The notes beneath the pieces are model-generated. The model was not told the DNA's origin and ran no database searches. It saw nothing but the letters and a program-made list of their open reading frames with translations. The position numbers were made by a program, and so were the translations under genes. Positions 26,648 through 34,698 of a stretch of 64,000 nt of DNA are shown here, in pieces. Origin of the DNA: Amycolatopsis vastitatis (GTDB taxonomy: Bacteria > Actinomycetota > Actinomycetes > Mycobacteriales > Pseudonocardiaceae); NCBI RefSeq assembly GCF_002234595.1, contig NZ_NMUL01000040.1, positions 86,828 to 150,827 of the forward strand, written 5' to 3'. The first letter of the stretch is position 1, and the number at the start of each line of letters is the position of its first letter.

Positions 26648-27921
26648 TTCTCCTCCAGGCCGAACGTGGTGAAGGCGGTGCGGTCGGGCAGCTCGTGCAC
26701 GGTCTTGCCGCACACGGCGTTGAGGATCACGGCCGCCCGCCACGCGCCGAGACCGAGGTCGGGGGCACCGGGCCCGTGGGTGTGCCGTTCCGCGTTCTGC
26801 ACGAACAGCGGCCCGGGCACGTCGAGGGCGACGCGGTAGTCGGCGCCGACTTCGAGGCGGCCCCGCCGGTCTCGGCGGACGGCGTCGCCGAGACCGGCCA
26901 GCAGCGACCGGGTCGGCGTCTCGGTGTAGCCGGTGGCCGCGACGACGGCGGCCGTGCGCAGGGTGCCGCCGCGACCCTGCTGCGCGTGCCGGACGCCGAG
27001 TTCGACCTCGCCGTCCACTGTGGACGCCGAGACGACTTCGACGCCGGGAGTCAGCACCGCACCCGGCGGGCCGTTGATGCTGCGACGGTAGAGTTCGTCG
27101 TGGATCGCACCGATCGTCTCGGCGTCGATTCCCTTGTACAGCTGCCATTGCGCGGGCAGCAGCCGGTCGCGGACGGCTTCGGGCAGGCCGCGGAAGTACG
27201 CGGTGTAGTCCGGGGTGAACTGCTCCAGCCCGAGTTTCGAGTACTCCATCGGCGCGAACGCCGGCGTCCGCGCCAGCCAGCGCAAGCCGTCCACAGTGGA
27301 TCGCGAGCGCAGCAGGTCGAGGACCACTTCGGCCCCGGACTGCCCGGACCCGACGACCGTGACGCTCTCGGCGGCGAGGAGTTCGTCCCGGTGCGCCAGG
27401 TAGTCGGCCGAGTGCAGGGCAAGGACATCCGGGTCGGCGACGAGGTCGCGCAGGGGTTCCGGCACCGACGGCACCGAACCGACGCCGAGGACGACGTTGT
27501 CCGCGAGCACCGGTTCCTTCCCGGCGATCGTCAGCTCGAAAGCGTCGCCGGCCCAGCGGATTCCGGTCACTTCGTGCCCGAAGTGGCAGGACCGCAGCCG
27601 GGCTGAGGCCCACCGGCCGTAGTCGTCGTATTCGGCGCGCAGCGGGTGGAACCGCTCGGCGAAGTAGAACGGCAGCAGGCGGCCGCGGTCGCGCAGGTAG
27701 TTGAGGAAGGAGAACGGGTTCGTCGGGTCGACGAGCGTCACCAGGTCGGCCAGGAACGGCACCTGCAGCGTCGCGCCGTCGACCAGCAGGCCGGGGTGCC
27801 AGCGGAACTCCGGGCGGGCGTCGAAGAACACCGCGTCCAGCCCGTCGACCGGGGCGGCGAGCGCGGCCAGGGACAGGTTGAACGGCCCGATCCCGATGCC
27901 GGCCAGGTGGTGGCGCCTCAC
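26644..27921 (-). CDS. SidA/IucD/PvdA-family N-monooxygenase (lysine/ornithine/diamine N-hydroxylase)
   Basis: Flavin-dependent N-hydroxylating enzyme of 425 residues. The FAD site is LAGIGIGPFNLSLAAL, the substrate/FAD segment is FRWHPGLLVDGATLQVPFL, the NADPH site is VTVVGSGQSGAEVVLDLL, and the C-terminal ATGYTETP and HGPGAPDLGLGAWRAAVIL are characteristic. Placed after a decarboxylase, its likely substrate is a diamine (DesB-like) rather than the amino acid. GTG 27921 gives the usual N-terminus and overlaps the decarboxylase stop by 4 bp. The coding strand contains two copies of a STVD-encoding palindrome (27014, 27290). Confidence 0.9.
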   Translation of the reverse strand: MRRHHLAGIGIGPFNLSLAALAAPVDGLDAVFFDARPEFRWHPGLLVDGATLQVPFLADLVTLVDPTNPFSFLNYLRDRGRLLPFYFAERFHPLRAEYDDYGRWASARLRSCHFGHEVTGIRWAGDAFELTIAGKEPVLADNVVLGVGSVPSVPEPLRDLVADPDVLALHSADYLAHRDELLAAESVTVVGSGQSGAEVVLDLLRSRSTVDGLRWLARTPAFAPMEYSKLGLEQFTPDYTAYFRGLPEAVRDRLLPAQWQLYKGIDAETIGAIHDELYRRSINGPPGAVLTPGVEVVSASTVDGEVELGVRHAQQGRGGTLRTAAVVAATGYTETPTRSLLAGLGDAVRRDRRGRLEVGADYRVALDVPGPLFVQNAERHTHGPGAPDLGLGAWRAAVILNAVCGKTVHELPDRTAFTTFGLEEK

Positions 27922-29417
27922 GAAGCGACCGGGCTTTCCCGGCCGGCGACGAGCTCGGCGCCGGCCGTGGCGGCGATCCGGTCGAGCAGCGGGCCGTAGT
28001 CGTCTCCGGTCGTGTGCGGGTGCAGGAGGGTCAGCTTGAGCCACAGCTGGTCCGTGCCGCCGGGGCCGGTCGGGAGCGTGGCGCGGCCGATCACCGCGGT
28101 GCCCGCTTCGAGCAGCGCGCGGCGCACGCGGGCGACGAGCTCGTCGTCGCCGGTTTCGTCGGCCACGACCGGGCGAAGCACGACGGTGGACAGCTCCGGC
28201 GCGCCCCAGAGCCGGAGGCCGGGGTGGTTCTCGACCAGGGTGGCGACCTCCGCGGCGGTGGCGCAGCAGCGTTCGACGAGCGCGCCGAGACCGTCGGTGC
28301 CCAGCGCGTGCACGGTGACGGCCATCCGGAAGGCGTCCGGCCGCCGCGACGTCCGGATCGAGCGGCCAAGCAGGTCCGGCAGGCCGGCTTCGGTGTCGTC
28401 GCCGGCGTTGAGGTACTCGGCGCGGACGGTCAGCGCGCCCAGGTCGGCGGCCTCGCGAGCGGCGAAGAGCCCCGCCGCGACCGGCTGCCAGCCGAACTTG
28501 TGCAGGTCGAGAGCGACGGAGTCGGCGAGGGCGAGCCCGGCGAGCTTGGCCTTGAGCGCGTCACTGCACAGCGCCATCCCGCCGTAGGCGGCGTCGACGT
28601 GCAGCCGGGCCCCGGCGCGGCGGCAGACGGCGGCGATCTCGGGCAGCGGGTCGAGGGCGCCGGTGTTGGTGGTGCCCGCGGTCGCGACGACGACGCTCCG
28701 CGGGGTGACGACTTCGGCGAGGGCGTCCGGGAGCAGGCGGTCGCCTTCGCACGGGACGACGACGGGGGCGGGCAGGCCCAGCAGCCAGGCCGCGCGGGCG
28801 ACGCTGTGGTGGGCGTTGGCGCCGCAGACGGGCCGGACGCCGGGGTCGCGTTCGCGGGCCAGGAGCAGGCCGAGGAGGTTGGACTCGGTCCCGCCGGTGG
28901 TCACGACGGCGTCGGGGGTTTCCGCCGCGGGGTAACACAACCGGGCGATTCCGGCGGTGAACTCGCGCTCGAGTTCGCTCGCGACGGGGGCCTGGTCCCA
29001 GGAGTCCATCGAGGGGTTGAGCGCGCTCGCCACGACATCGGCGGCGACGGCCACCGCGAGCGGCGGGCAATGCAGGTGAGCGGCACAGGCCGGGTCGGCC
29101 GGATCGGCCGATCCGGCGGCCAGCAGCCGGCTCAGCTCTTCGAGGGCGGCTTCGGCGCCGATCCCGCGGCGGGGCAGGCTGCCATTCCCGGCGGCCGCGG
29201 CTGGTCGTGAGTGAGAAACAGGGTTAGAACCCTGTTTCTCACTCACGAGCTCGCCACGCTCGGCCACCAGCGCCGCGGCCACGGCCGCCGGTCCGCCGGC
29301 CGGGACCGGGCCGCCTCGCTCGGCGATCCCGGCCGCCATCCCGCGCAGGGCCGCCGGGATCAGCTCGCCGAGCCTGTCCGCGCCGCCCTCGCCGCCGGCC
29401 AGCCCGTCTCCCCGCAT
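27918..29417 (-). CDS. PLP-dependent decarboxylase (DesA-like), first gene of the siderophore operon
   Basis: Group II pyridoxal-phosphate decarboxylase of 499 residues, likely making cadaverine or putrescine for hydroxamate siderophore synthesis. Motifs include CPPLAVAVAADVVASALNPS, then DSWDQAPVASELE, GGTESNLLGLLLAR, ARLHVDAAYGGMALCS and the Schiff-base Lys in ALDLHKFGWQPV. The ATG at 29417 is used because residues about 33-48 (ERGGPVPAGGPAAVAA) look like conserved family sequence, so the downstream N-terminus is not the true start. A 44-bp palindromic repeat (29205-29248) lies in frame and encodes residues about 57-71. An iron-box candidate overlaps the promoter region. Confidence 0.88.
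   Translation of the reverse strand: MRGDGLAGGEGGADRLGELIPAALRGMAAGIAERGGPVPAGGPAAVAAALVAERGELVSEKQGSNPVSHSRPAAAAGNGSLPRRGIGAEAALEELSRLLAAGSADPADPACAAHLHCPPLAVAVAADVVASALNPSMDSWDQAPVASELEREFTAGIARLCYPAAETPDAVVTTGGTESNLLGLLLARERDPGVRPVCGANAHHSVARAAWLLGLPAPVVVPCEGDRLLPDALAEVVTPRSVVVATAGTTNTGALDPLPEIAAVCRRAGARLHVDAAYGGMALCSDALKAKLAGLALADSVALDLHKFGWQPVAAGLFAAREAADLGALTVRAEYLNAGDDTEAGLPDLLGRSIRTSRRPDAFRMAVTVHALGTDGLGALVERCCATAAEVATLVENHPGLRLWGAPELSTVVLRPVVADETGDDELVARVRRALLEAGTAVIGRATLPTGPGGTDQLWLKLTLLHPHTTGDDYGPLLDRIAATAGAELVAGRESPVAS
29205..29248. repeat. 44-bp perfect palindrome inside the decarboxylase gene
   Basis: Arms of 21 bases (TCGTGAGTGAGAAACAGGG plus TT, and the exact complement) flank a central AG. 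It belongs to the same family as 39713-39762 and 54380-54423: CGTRAGTG ends, variable middle, GGTT/AACC-like centre. Read on the minus strand it is open and encodes LVSEKQGSNPVSHSR in a non-conserved linker of the decarboxylase. Confidence 0.85.
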
Positions 29418-29430
29418 GTCCCCGCCTTCC

Positions 29431-29449
29431 TTAGGGTTGCCTTGCCTAC
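29431..29449. promoter_or_regulatory. IdeR/DmdR-type iron box candidate
   Basis: TTAGGGTTGCCTTGCCTAC agrees with the actinobacterial iron-box consensus TTAGGTTAGGCTAACCTAA at 13 of 19 positions by my count. A longer palindromic frame TTAGGGT...ACCCTA spans it. It is 14 bp upstream of the decarboxylase start, where an iron-loaded repressor would shut off the siderophore operon. The match is moderate. Confidence 0.5.
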
Positions 29450-29569
29450 CCTACGCAACAGTACGGCGACCGACGGCTGCCTGTCATCCGGCCCCGTCCA
29501 GCATGCTCGACCGGGTGGCGGGAACGCGTCGGCCATCGGGAGTAGGTTCACCGCGAGGAGGTGATCAGC

Positions 29570-29968
29570 GTGCCCGCGACCCGCTGGGACGTCCTGCTCG
29601 CCATCGGCGCGGGCGGCGCGCTGGGCAGCCTCGCCCGGTACGGCCTGTCGGTGGCGATCCCGCACGCGCGCGGGGAGTTCGCCGTCGCGACGCTGCTCAC
29701 CAACGTGCTCGGCTGCCTCCTCATCGGCGTCCTGATGGCGATCCTGACGACGACGGCCCGGCCCCACCACCTCCTCCGGCCGTTCCTCGGCGTCGGGATC
29801 CTCGGCGGCTTCACGACGTTCTCCACGTTCGTGACCGACACCCTCGACGCGGCGACGACCGGGCGGATACTGGTTTCGCTGGCCTACGCGCTGGCGTCGG
29901 TTGTGCTGTGCCTGACCGCGGTGACGGCCGGCCTGACGGCGACGCGCGCGGTGAGGAAGGGACGCTGA
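29570..29968 (+). CDS. crcB: CrcB/Fluc fluoride channel subunit 1
   Basis: Small four-helix membrane protein of 132 residues. Fluc channels export fluoride as dual-topology homodimers or as heterodimers of two genes; two crcB genes are present here. Signatures are GGALGSLARYGLS, TLLTNVLGCLLIGVLM and the loop GGFTTFSTFVTDTLD, containing the conserved Thr/Ser/Phe track and Na+ site. The GTG at 29570 lies 8 bases after GAGGAGG and is preferred to the GTG at 29561, which overlaps that site. The gene is divergent from the siderophore operon. I looked for a crcB fluoride riboswitch in the 150-bp gap and did not find its conserved core. Confidence 0.92.
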   Translation: MPATRWDVLLAIGAGGALGSLARYGLSVAIPHARGEFAVATLLTNVLGCLLIGVLMAILTTTARPHHLLRPFLGVGILGGFTTFSTFVTDTLDAATTGRILVSLAYALASVVLCLTAVTAGLTATRAVRKGR

Positions 29969-30300
29969 TGGAAGGCTTGAGCACTCGCCTGACGATCTAC
30001 ATCGGCGAAGACGACCACTGGCACCACAAGCCGCTGTACCACGAGATCGTCCGCCGGGCGCGCAACGCGGGGCTGGCAGGCGCTTCGGTGCTTCGCGGCG
30101 TCGAGGGCTACGGCGCGTCGTCGCTGATCCACACGACGCGCATCCTGTCGCTGTCGGAGGACCTGCCGGTGGTGATCGTGATCATCGACGAAGAGGCGAA
30201 GCTGCGGGCGTTCCTGCCGCAGCTGGACGAGCTGATCGGCGAAGGCCTGGTGACGCTCGACCAGGTCGAAGTGGTCCGGCACGTGGGGCGGACGGAGTGA
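29968..30300 (+). CDS. DUF190 domain-containing protein
   Basis: Soluble protein of 110 residues with the PII-like ferredoxin fold typical of DUF190. Signatures are LTIYIGEDDHWHHKPLYHEI, GLAGASVLRGVEGYG and ILSLSEDLPVVIVIID. DUF190 genes are often sandwiched between two crcB genes, as here, and a role in modulating fluoride export is inferred in the literature but not settled. The ATG at 29968 overlaps the first crcB stop (TGATG), and its own stop overlaps the second crcB start by 4 bp. Confidence 0.92.
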   Translation: MEGLSTRLTIYIGEDDHWHHKPLYHEIVRRARNAGLAGASVLRGVEGYGASSLIHTTRILSLSEDLPVVIVIIDEEAKLRAFLPQLDELIGEGLVTLDQVEVVRHVGRTE

Positions 30301-30671
30301 CGCTGGTCCTCGTGGCCCTCGGCGGGGCGGCGGGCTCGATCCTGCGCTACCTGACCGACCGGCGGGTGCAGCTGTGGCGGGATTCGCCGTTCCCGTTCGG
30401 GACCCTGACGGTGAACATCGTGGGCTCGTTCATCTTGGGTTTCTTGAGCGGCTGGTTGCTGCACGGCGCGGAGCCGTCGTCGGTGCGCGCACTGGTGGCG
30501 GTGGGCTTCTGCGGCGGCCTGACGACGTTCTCGACGTTCGGCTACGAAACCGTCCGGCTGTTCCTGGAGAAGACGCGGCTGTACGCGGTGCTGAACGTGG
30601 TGGTGACGGTGGTCGCGGGCCTGCTTTCGGGTGCGCTGGGGCTGCTCCTCGCGACCGCCATCTGGTCCTGA
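30297..30671 (+). CDS. crcB: CrcB/Fluc fluoride channel subunit 2
   Basis: Membrane protein of 124 residues with four predicted helices. Conserved segments are LGGAAGSILRYLTDR, GTLTVNIVGSFILGFLSGW (the Asn lining the pore) and GFCGGLTTFSTFGYETVRL. The two subunits in this operon differ in sequence, suggesting an obligate heterodimer with fixed opposite topologies, as known for paired Fluc genes. GTG 30297 overlaps the DUF190 stop by 4 bp. A strong nested palindrome follows directly. Confidence 0.92.
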   Translation: MTLVLVALGGAAGSILRYLTDRRVQLWRDSPFPFGTLTVNIVGSFILGFLSGWLLHGAEPSSVRALVAVGFCGGLTTFSTFGYETVRLFLEKTRLYAVLNVVVTVVAGLLSGALGLLLATAIWS

Positions 30672-30673
30672 CC

Positions 30674-30764
30674 CAAACGCCCCAATGTGGCGTTCGGTGC
30701 GTTGGACGCACCGAACGCCACATTGGGTGCGTTGGACGCAACCAACGCCACATTGGGGCGTTTG
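30674..30764. repeat. nested palindromic element, probable bidirectional terminator
   Basis: A 91-bp element between convergent genes. The outer arms are CAAACGCCCCAATGTGGCG (extended by TT) and its complement ending at 30764. Within the left part a perfect hairpin with an 18-base arm AATGTGGCGTTCGGTGCG closes on the loop TTGGA, and the segment GGGTGCGTTGGACGCAACC repeats the motif. The block ACGCCACATTGGG thus occurs twice in direct and once in inverted form. Its location suits transcription termination for both crcB and the LLM gene. Confidence 0.8.
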
Positions 30765-30774
30765 AGAGTCCGGG

Positions 30775-31725
30775 TCAGCGCGGCGCGAGGCCGCGCACCT
30801 GCTCGAACGGGTCCTCGCCGGTCGGCAGCAACGCGATGACCGGCGTCGTCAGCCCGTTGTCCGCATAGGACTGCACCTGTTCCCGGCACGACTCGACGCT
30901 GCCGTGGATCACCAGCTCGTCGACCACCGAGTCCGGGATCACCTGGTTGGCCTTCTGCCGGTCCCCGGCCGCCCACGCCTCGTGCATCGGCGCCAGCGCC
31001 TCCCCGCGCCCGAGCCACTCGTGGAACGCCGCGTACACCGGGACGGTCAGGTAGCTCGAGATCAGCATCCGGCCCAGACCCCGCGCCGCCTCGGCGTCCT
31101 CCGTCGGGCAGACGAAGATGCGGGCCGCCAGCTCGACGTCCGGGCCCACCACGGCGCGCACGCGCGGCACGTCCGAAGCCGCCAGCCAGTTCGTGATCGC
31201 GCCGTCCGCTTCCCGCGCGGCCAGGCGCAGCATGCCCGGGCGCAACGCCGCCAGCATGATCGACGGCGGCGGGTCGGCCGGGCGCTCCAGCCGGAACTTC
31301 GAGACCGCGAACGTCTCGTACTTCTCGGTGACCTTCTCCCCCGCCAGCGCCGAACGCAGGAAGCGCAGCGTGTCGCGAGAGCGCGCGAAGGGCTCTTCGA
31401 AGGAAGCCGCGTTCCAGCTCGAGACGATCACCGGGGACGACGCGCCGATGCCGAGGACGAACCGGCCGGGCGCCAGCTCGGCGACCGTCGCCGCCTGCAT
31501 CGCCAGCAGGCCGGGTCCGCGCGTGTACACCGGGACGATCGCCGTGCCCAGCCGCAGCTGCGGTGCCCACTGCGACGCCAGTACCAGCGGCGAGAACGCG
31601 TCCGTGCCCGCCGTCTCCGCCGTCCACGCGTCCGTGTAGCCCAGGTCGGGCAGTTGCTCGACCAGTTCGCGGTGCGCGGCCAGCGGCACCCCGGTCAGCG
31701 GGATCGTGAGGCCCCAGCGACTCAT
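30775..31725 (-). CDS. LLM-class (luciferase-like, probably F420-dependent) oxidoreductase
   Basis: TIM-barrel oxidoreductase of 316 residues. Typical segments are GLTIPLTGVPLAAHRELVEQ, AWTAETAGTDAFSPLVLASQ, RLGTAIVPVYTRGPGLLAMQ (beta-alpha boundary with the non-prolyl cis-peptide region), GRFVLGIGASSPVIV and PSIMLAALRPGMLRLAAREA. Actinobacterial members mostly use cofactor F420, but FMN use cannot be excluded and the substrate is unknown. Its ATG at 31725 overlaps the S9 peptidase stop by 4 bp, so the two are translationally coupled. Confidence 0.88.
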   Translation of the reverse strand: MSRWGLTIPLTGVPLAAHRELVEQLPDLGYTDAWTAETAGTDAFSPLVLASQWAPQLRLGTAIVPVYTRGPGLLAMQAATVAELAPGRFVLGIGASSPVIVSSWNAASFEEPFARSRDTLRFLRSALAGEKVTEKYETFAVSKFRLERPADPPPSIMLAALRPGMLRLAAREADGAITNWLAASDVPRVRAVVGPDVELAARIFVCPTEDAEAARGLGRMLISSYLTVPVYAAFHEWLGRGEALAPMHEAWAAGDRQKANQVIPDSVVDELVIHGSVESCREQVQSYADNGLTTPVIALLPTGEDPFEQVRGLAPR

Positions 31726-33821
31726 GCAGTCTCCTTTTCGACGGCGGAAAGCTCGCGCAGCAGCCAGTCCACCTGCGTGCGCATCAGGTTCTCCGCGACC
31801 TCTTCGGCCTGCGGCGTCATGTGGGTGGCGCCGGCGAGCGGCAGGAAGACGTGCGCGCGGCCCTTCGCCAGCAACGCCGACGACAGCCGCAGCGCGTGCG
31901 CGACGAACACGTTGTCGTCCGCCAGCCCGTGCACGATCAGCAGCGCGCGGCTCAGCTCTCCCGCGCTCTCGATCAGCGAGTTGTGCGCGTAGCTTTCCGC
32001 CTCGTCCTGCGGTTTGCCGAGGTACCGCTCGGTGTAGTGCGTGTCGTACAGGGACCAGTCGGTGACCGGCGCGCCGGCGACCGCCGCGTGGAAGACGTCC
32101 GGGCGCCGCAGCACGGCCAGCGCCGACAGGTACCCGCCGTAGGACCAGCCGCGGATCGCGACGCGCTCGGTGTCCAGCTCGGGGAAGGAAACTGCCGCCG
32201 CCTGCAGGGCGTCCACCTGGTCCTGCAGCGTGACGTCGGCGAGGCGCCCGTGGATTTCGCGCTCCCACACCGCGCCGCGGCCGGGTGTGCCGCGGCCGTC
32301 CGCGACGAGCACCGCGAAGCCCTGGTCGGCCAGCCACTGCGACGTCAGGAACGCGTTGCGGCTCTGCAGCACACGCTGGGCGTGCGGCCCGCCGTACGGG
32401 TCGAGCAGCACCGGCAGCCTGCCTTCGCTCGGCTCGTACCCGCGCGGCAGCAGCAACGCCGCGCGCAGGCCCCGCTCCCCCAGCGTCAGCCAGGTCAGGT
32501 TCGGCACGATGTCCGGATCCACAGTGGACGACTCGATCGACGCGACCGGCGAGCCGTCTCGCAGCACCGAAACACGCGGGCCGCTGTACTCGAGGCTCCA
32601 CGACGAAAGCACGGTGACCGCGGCGGATCCGGCGCCGACGTGCACGCCGTCCACAGTGGACAGGCGGCGGATCGACGCGCCTTCGGTCCGGAAGACGTGG
32701 ATCTGCGTCGGGTCGTCCTCGGAGGCGCTGAAGAGGATCTCGTCGCCGACGTCGAGCACGGCCCGCAGCTGCAGCCCGGCCGGGGTGACGGCCTCGCCGC
32801 CGACGAAGAGCCGGTGGTCGCCGTCGACCATGCCCTCGGTGACCAGGCGGCCGTCGGGCGTCCACGCCGGGACGCCGCCGACGATGTCGATCCAGCGCTG
32901 GTCGGAAGCAGTGTGCACGACCGACGTCGTGCCGTCGGTGACGTCCAAGGAAAGGACGTCCATCCGCTTCTGGTCGCGCGGCTGCACGGCCAGCAGCGGC
33001 GCGCCCCCGGCCGACCAGTGCACCGACGCCAGGTACTCCCACTCGCCGGCGGCGACGTCGACGCGCGAGCCGTCCAGGCCGAGGACCGCCAGCGAGACGA
33101 GAGCGTTCGTGGTGCCCGCGGCCGGGTAGGCGACGACGTTGGCCGGGTTCTGCGGGTTGGCCGGGTCGGCGATGGTCCAGCGCGGCACCGGGCCGCGGTC
33201 GGACCGCTCGGCCAGGACGCTGCGGCCGTCGGGGGCCCACCAGTAGCCGCGGGTGCGGTCCATCTCCTCGGCGGCGATGAACTCGGCCAGGCCCCAGGCG
33301 ATGTCCTCGCCGTCCTCCTCGACGAGCACGCGGTCGTCGCCGGTGGCCAGCTCCATCACGTGCAGCCGCCGGTTCTGCACGTAGGCGACGTGGGTGCCGG
33401 TCGGGTTCGGGCGCGGGTCGATCACCGCGCCGTCGACGCGCAGCGTCACCTCACCCGACGCGAGGTCCAGGGTGTAGAGCTTGCCCGAGAGCGAGAACGC
33501 CGCGACCGTGAAGCCCGCGTCCACGCCGTAGTGGACGACGCCGCCGCCGGTTTCGCGGGCCCGTTCGCGCCGCGCGCGTTCCTCGGCGGGCAGCTCCTCC
33601 TCGCCCGGCAGCAGCTCGGCGGCGTCGACGAGCTTCGTCTCGGCGCCGGTCGCCAGGTCCGCCGACCAGAGGCTGTGCCGGGGGTCGGTGCCCGACTCCG
33701 CGCGCAGGAACAACACGCGGGAGCCGTCCGGGGAGACCCGGAACTCCTTCGGCGCGCCGAGGGTGAAGCGCTGGGTCCGGGCCTGCTTGCGGAGGAACGG
33801 GAGGTCGTCGACATCGGTCAC
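31722..33821 (-). CDS. S9 family prolyl oligopeptidase/dipeptidyl peptidase IV-like
   Basis: Serine peptidase of 699 residues. The N-terminal beta-propeller (about residues 20-430) is followed by an alpha/beta-hydrolase domain with nucleophile GWSYGGYLS, acid in HGLADDNVF and the His in LPLAGATHMT. The DPP-IV-type double Glu is visible in WGLAEFIAAEEMDRTRGYWW. It would release Xaa-Pro dipeptides. There is no signal peptide, so it is likely cytoplasmic. The GTG at 33821 starts VTDVDDLPFLRKQ. It is followed by the LLM gene with a 4-bp overlap. The gene carries two STVD-encoding palindromes (32518, 32650). Confidence 0.92.
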   Translation of the reverse strand: MTDVDDLPFLRKQARTQRFTLGAPKEFRVSPDGSRVLFLRAESGTDPRHSLWSADLATGAETKLVDAAELLPGEEELPAEERARRERARETGGGVVHYGVDAGFTVAAFSLSGKLYTLDLASGEVTLRVDGAVIDPRPNPTGTHVAYVQNRRLHVMELATGDDRVLVEEDGEDIAWGLAEFIAAEEMDRTRGYWWAPDGRSVLAERSDRGPVPRWTIADPANPQNPANVVAYPAAGTTNALVSLAVLGLDGSRVDVAAGEWEYLASVHWSAGGAPLLAVQPRDQKRMDVLSLDVTDGTTSVVHTASDQRWIDIVGGVPAWTPDGRLVTEGMVDGDHRLFVGGEAVTPAGLQLRAVLDVGDEILFSASEDDPTQIHVFRTEGASIRRLSTVDGVHVGAGSAAVTVLSSWSLEYSGPRVSVLRDGSPVASIESSTVDPDIVPNLTWLTLGERGLRAALLLPRGYEPSEGRLPVLLDPYGGPHAQRVLQSRNAFLTSQWLADQGFAVLVADGRGTPGRGAVWEREIHGRLADVTLQDQVDALQAAAVSFPELDTERVAIRGWSYGGYLSALAVLRRPDVFHAAVAGAPVTDWSLYDTHYTERYLGKPQDEAESYAHNSLIESAGELSRALLIVHGLADDNVFVAHALRLSSALLAKGRAHVFLPLAGATHMTPQAEEVAENLMRTQVDWLLRELSAVEKETA

Positions 33822-33841
33822 GTCCGCACTCTTTCAGACGC

Positions 33842-34681
33842 TCACGCGGGTGCGCCAACACCCTTCAGCTTCGCCAGCTCGGCGTCGGCGTCGTAGTCCG
33901 GCTCGGGGAACTCCGGCCGCAGGTCGGCGAGGGTCTCGATGAGCAGCTCGGCGACGGCCCAGTTGCGGTACCACTTGTGGTCGGCCGGCACCGCGTACCA
34001 CGTCGGTGTCTTCTTGAAGATGTCGGCGTACGCCTCCTGGTAAGCGGGCCAGTGCGAGCGCGCCTCGAGGTCGCCCGGGTTGTACTTCCAGCGCTTCTCC
34101 GGCGTGACGAGCCGGGCTTTGAGCCGCTTGAGCTGCTCTTCCGGCGAGATGTGCAGGAACACCTTGAGCACGGTCGTGCCCGCCTCGGCCAGCTCCGCTT
34201 CGAACGCGTTGATCTCGGCGTACCGGCGGCGCCGCTCGGCCGCGGTGAGCAGCCCGGACACGCGCGGGACCAGGATGTCCTCGTAGTGCGAGCGGTCGAA
34301 GACGCCGATTTCCCCCGGCGCGGGCAGCTGCTTGCGGATCCGCCACAGGTACTCGTGGCGCCGCTCGGCCGCGGTGGGCTTCTTGAACGCGGCGTACCGG
34401 ACGCCCATCGGGTTCACCAGGCCGAGCACGTGCGACACCGTGCCGCCCTTGCCGGAGGTGTCCATACCCTGGAGCACCAGCAGGACGCTCCGCCGCCCAC
34501 CGCCGACACCCTCGGCGTAGAGCGCCTCCTGCAGCGCGGACAGCCGCTCGCCGGCGCTCTCGAGCCGGGCGTGCGCCTTGGGCTTCTTGCCGGGCCCGAC
34601 CGGGGTCGAACCCGGGTCCGGCAGTTCGCCGCCGACGCGCAGCGCGTCCCGGACCCGGCTTCCGTCGTCCTTCTTGGCCAT
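33842..34681 (-). CDS. ppk2: polyphosphate kinase 2 family protein
   Basis: Polyphosphate:nucleotide phosphotransferase of 279 residues. Walker A is LQGMDTSGKGGTVSHV, Walker B is FDRSHYEDILVPRV, and the lid region holds FLHISPEEQLKRLKARL followed by KRWKYNPGDLEAR. It interconverts nucleotides using inorganic polyphosphate. The single-domain length suggests class I or III PPK2, which mainly phosphorylate NDPs and/or NMPs. The exact class is uncertain. It lies 20 bp upstream of the S9 peptidase gene on the same strand, so cotranscription is possible. Confidence 0.93.
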   Translation of the reverse strand: MAKKDDGSRVRDALRVGGELPDPGSTPVGPGKKPKAHARLESAGERLSALQEALYAEGVGGGRRSVLLVLQGMDTSGKGGTVSHVLGLVNPMGVRYAAFKKPTAAERRHEYLWRIRKQLPAPGEIGVFDRSHYEDILVPRVSGLLTAAERRRRYAEINAFEAELAEAGTTVLKVFLHISPEEQLKRLKARLVTPEKRWKYNPGDLEARSHWPAYQEAYADIFKKTPTWYAVPADHKWYRNWAVAELLIETLADLRPEFPEPDYDADAELAKLKGVGAPA

Positions 34682-34698
34682 CCGGAAAACGTACCCGT

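Noticed and set aside
29450..29569. Fluoride (crcB) riboswitch upstream of the crcB operon.
   Set aside because: I could not find the conserved core of the fluoride aptamer or a convincing pseudoknot; the short leader has only a ribosome binding site.
30775..33240. A single 821-codon fusion of an unknown N-terminal region with the LLM oxidoreductase.
   Set aside because: The N-terminal part is an out-of-frame shadow of the S9 peptidase gene; the real LLM gene starts at ATG 31725, overlapping the peptidase stop by 4 bp.
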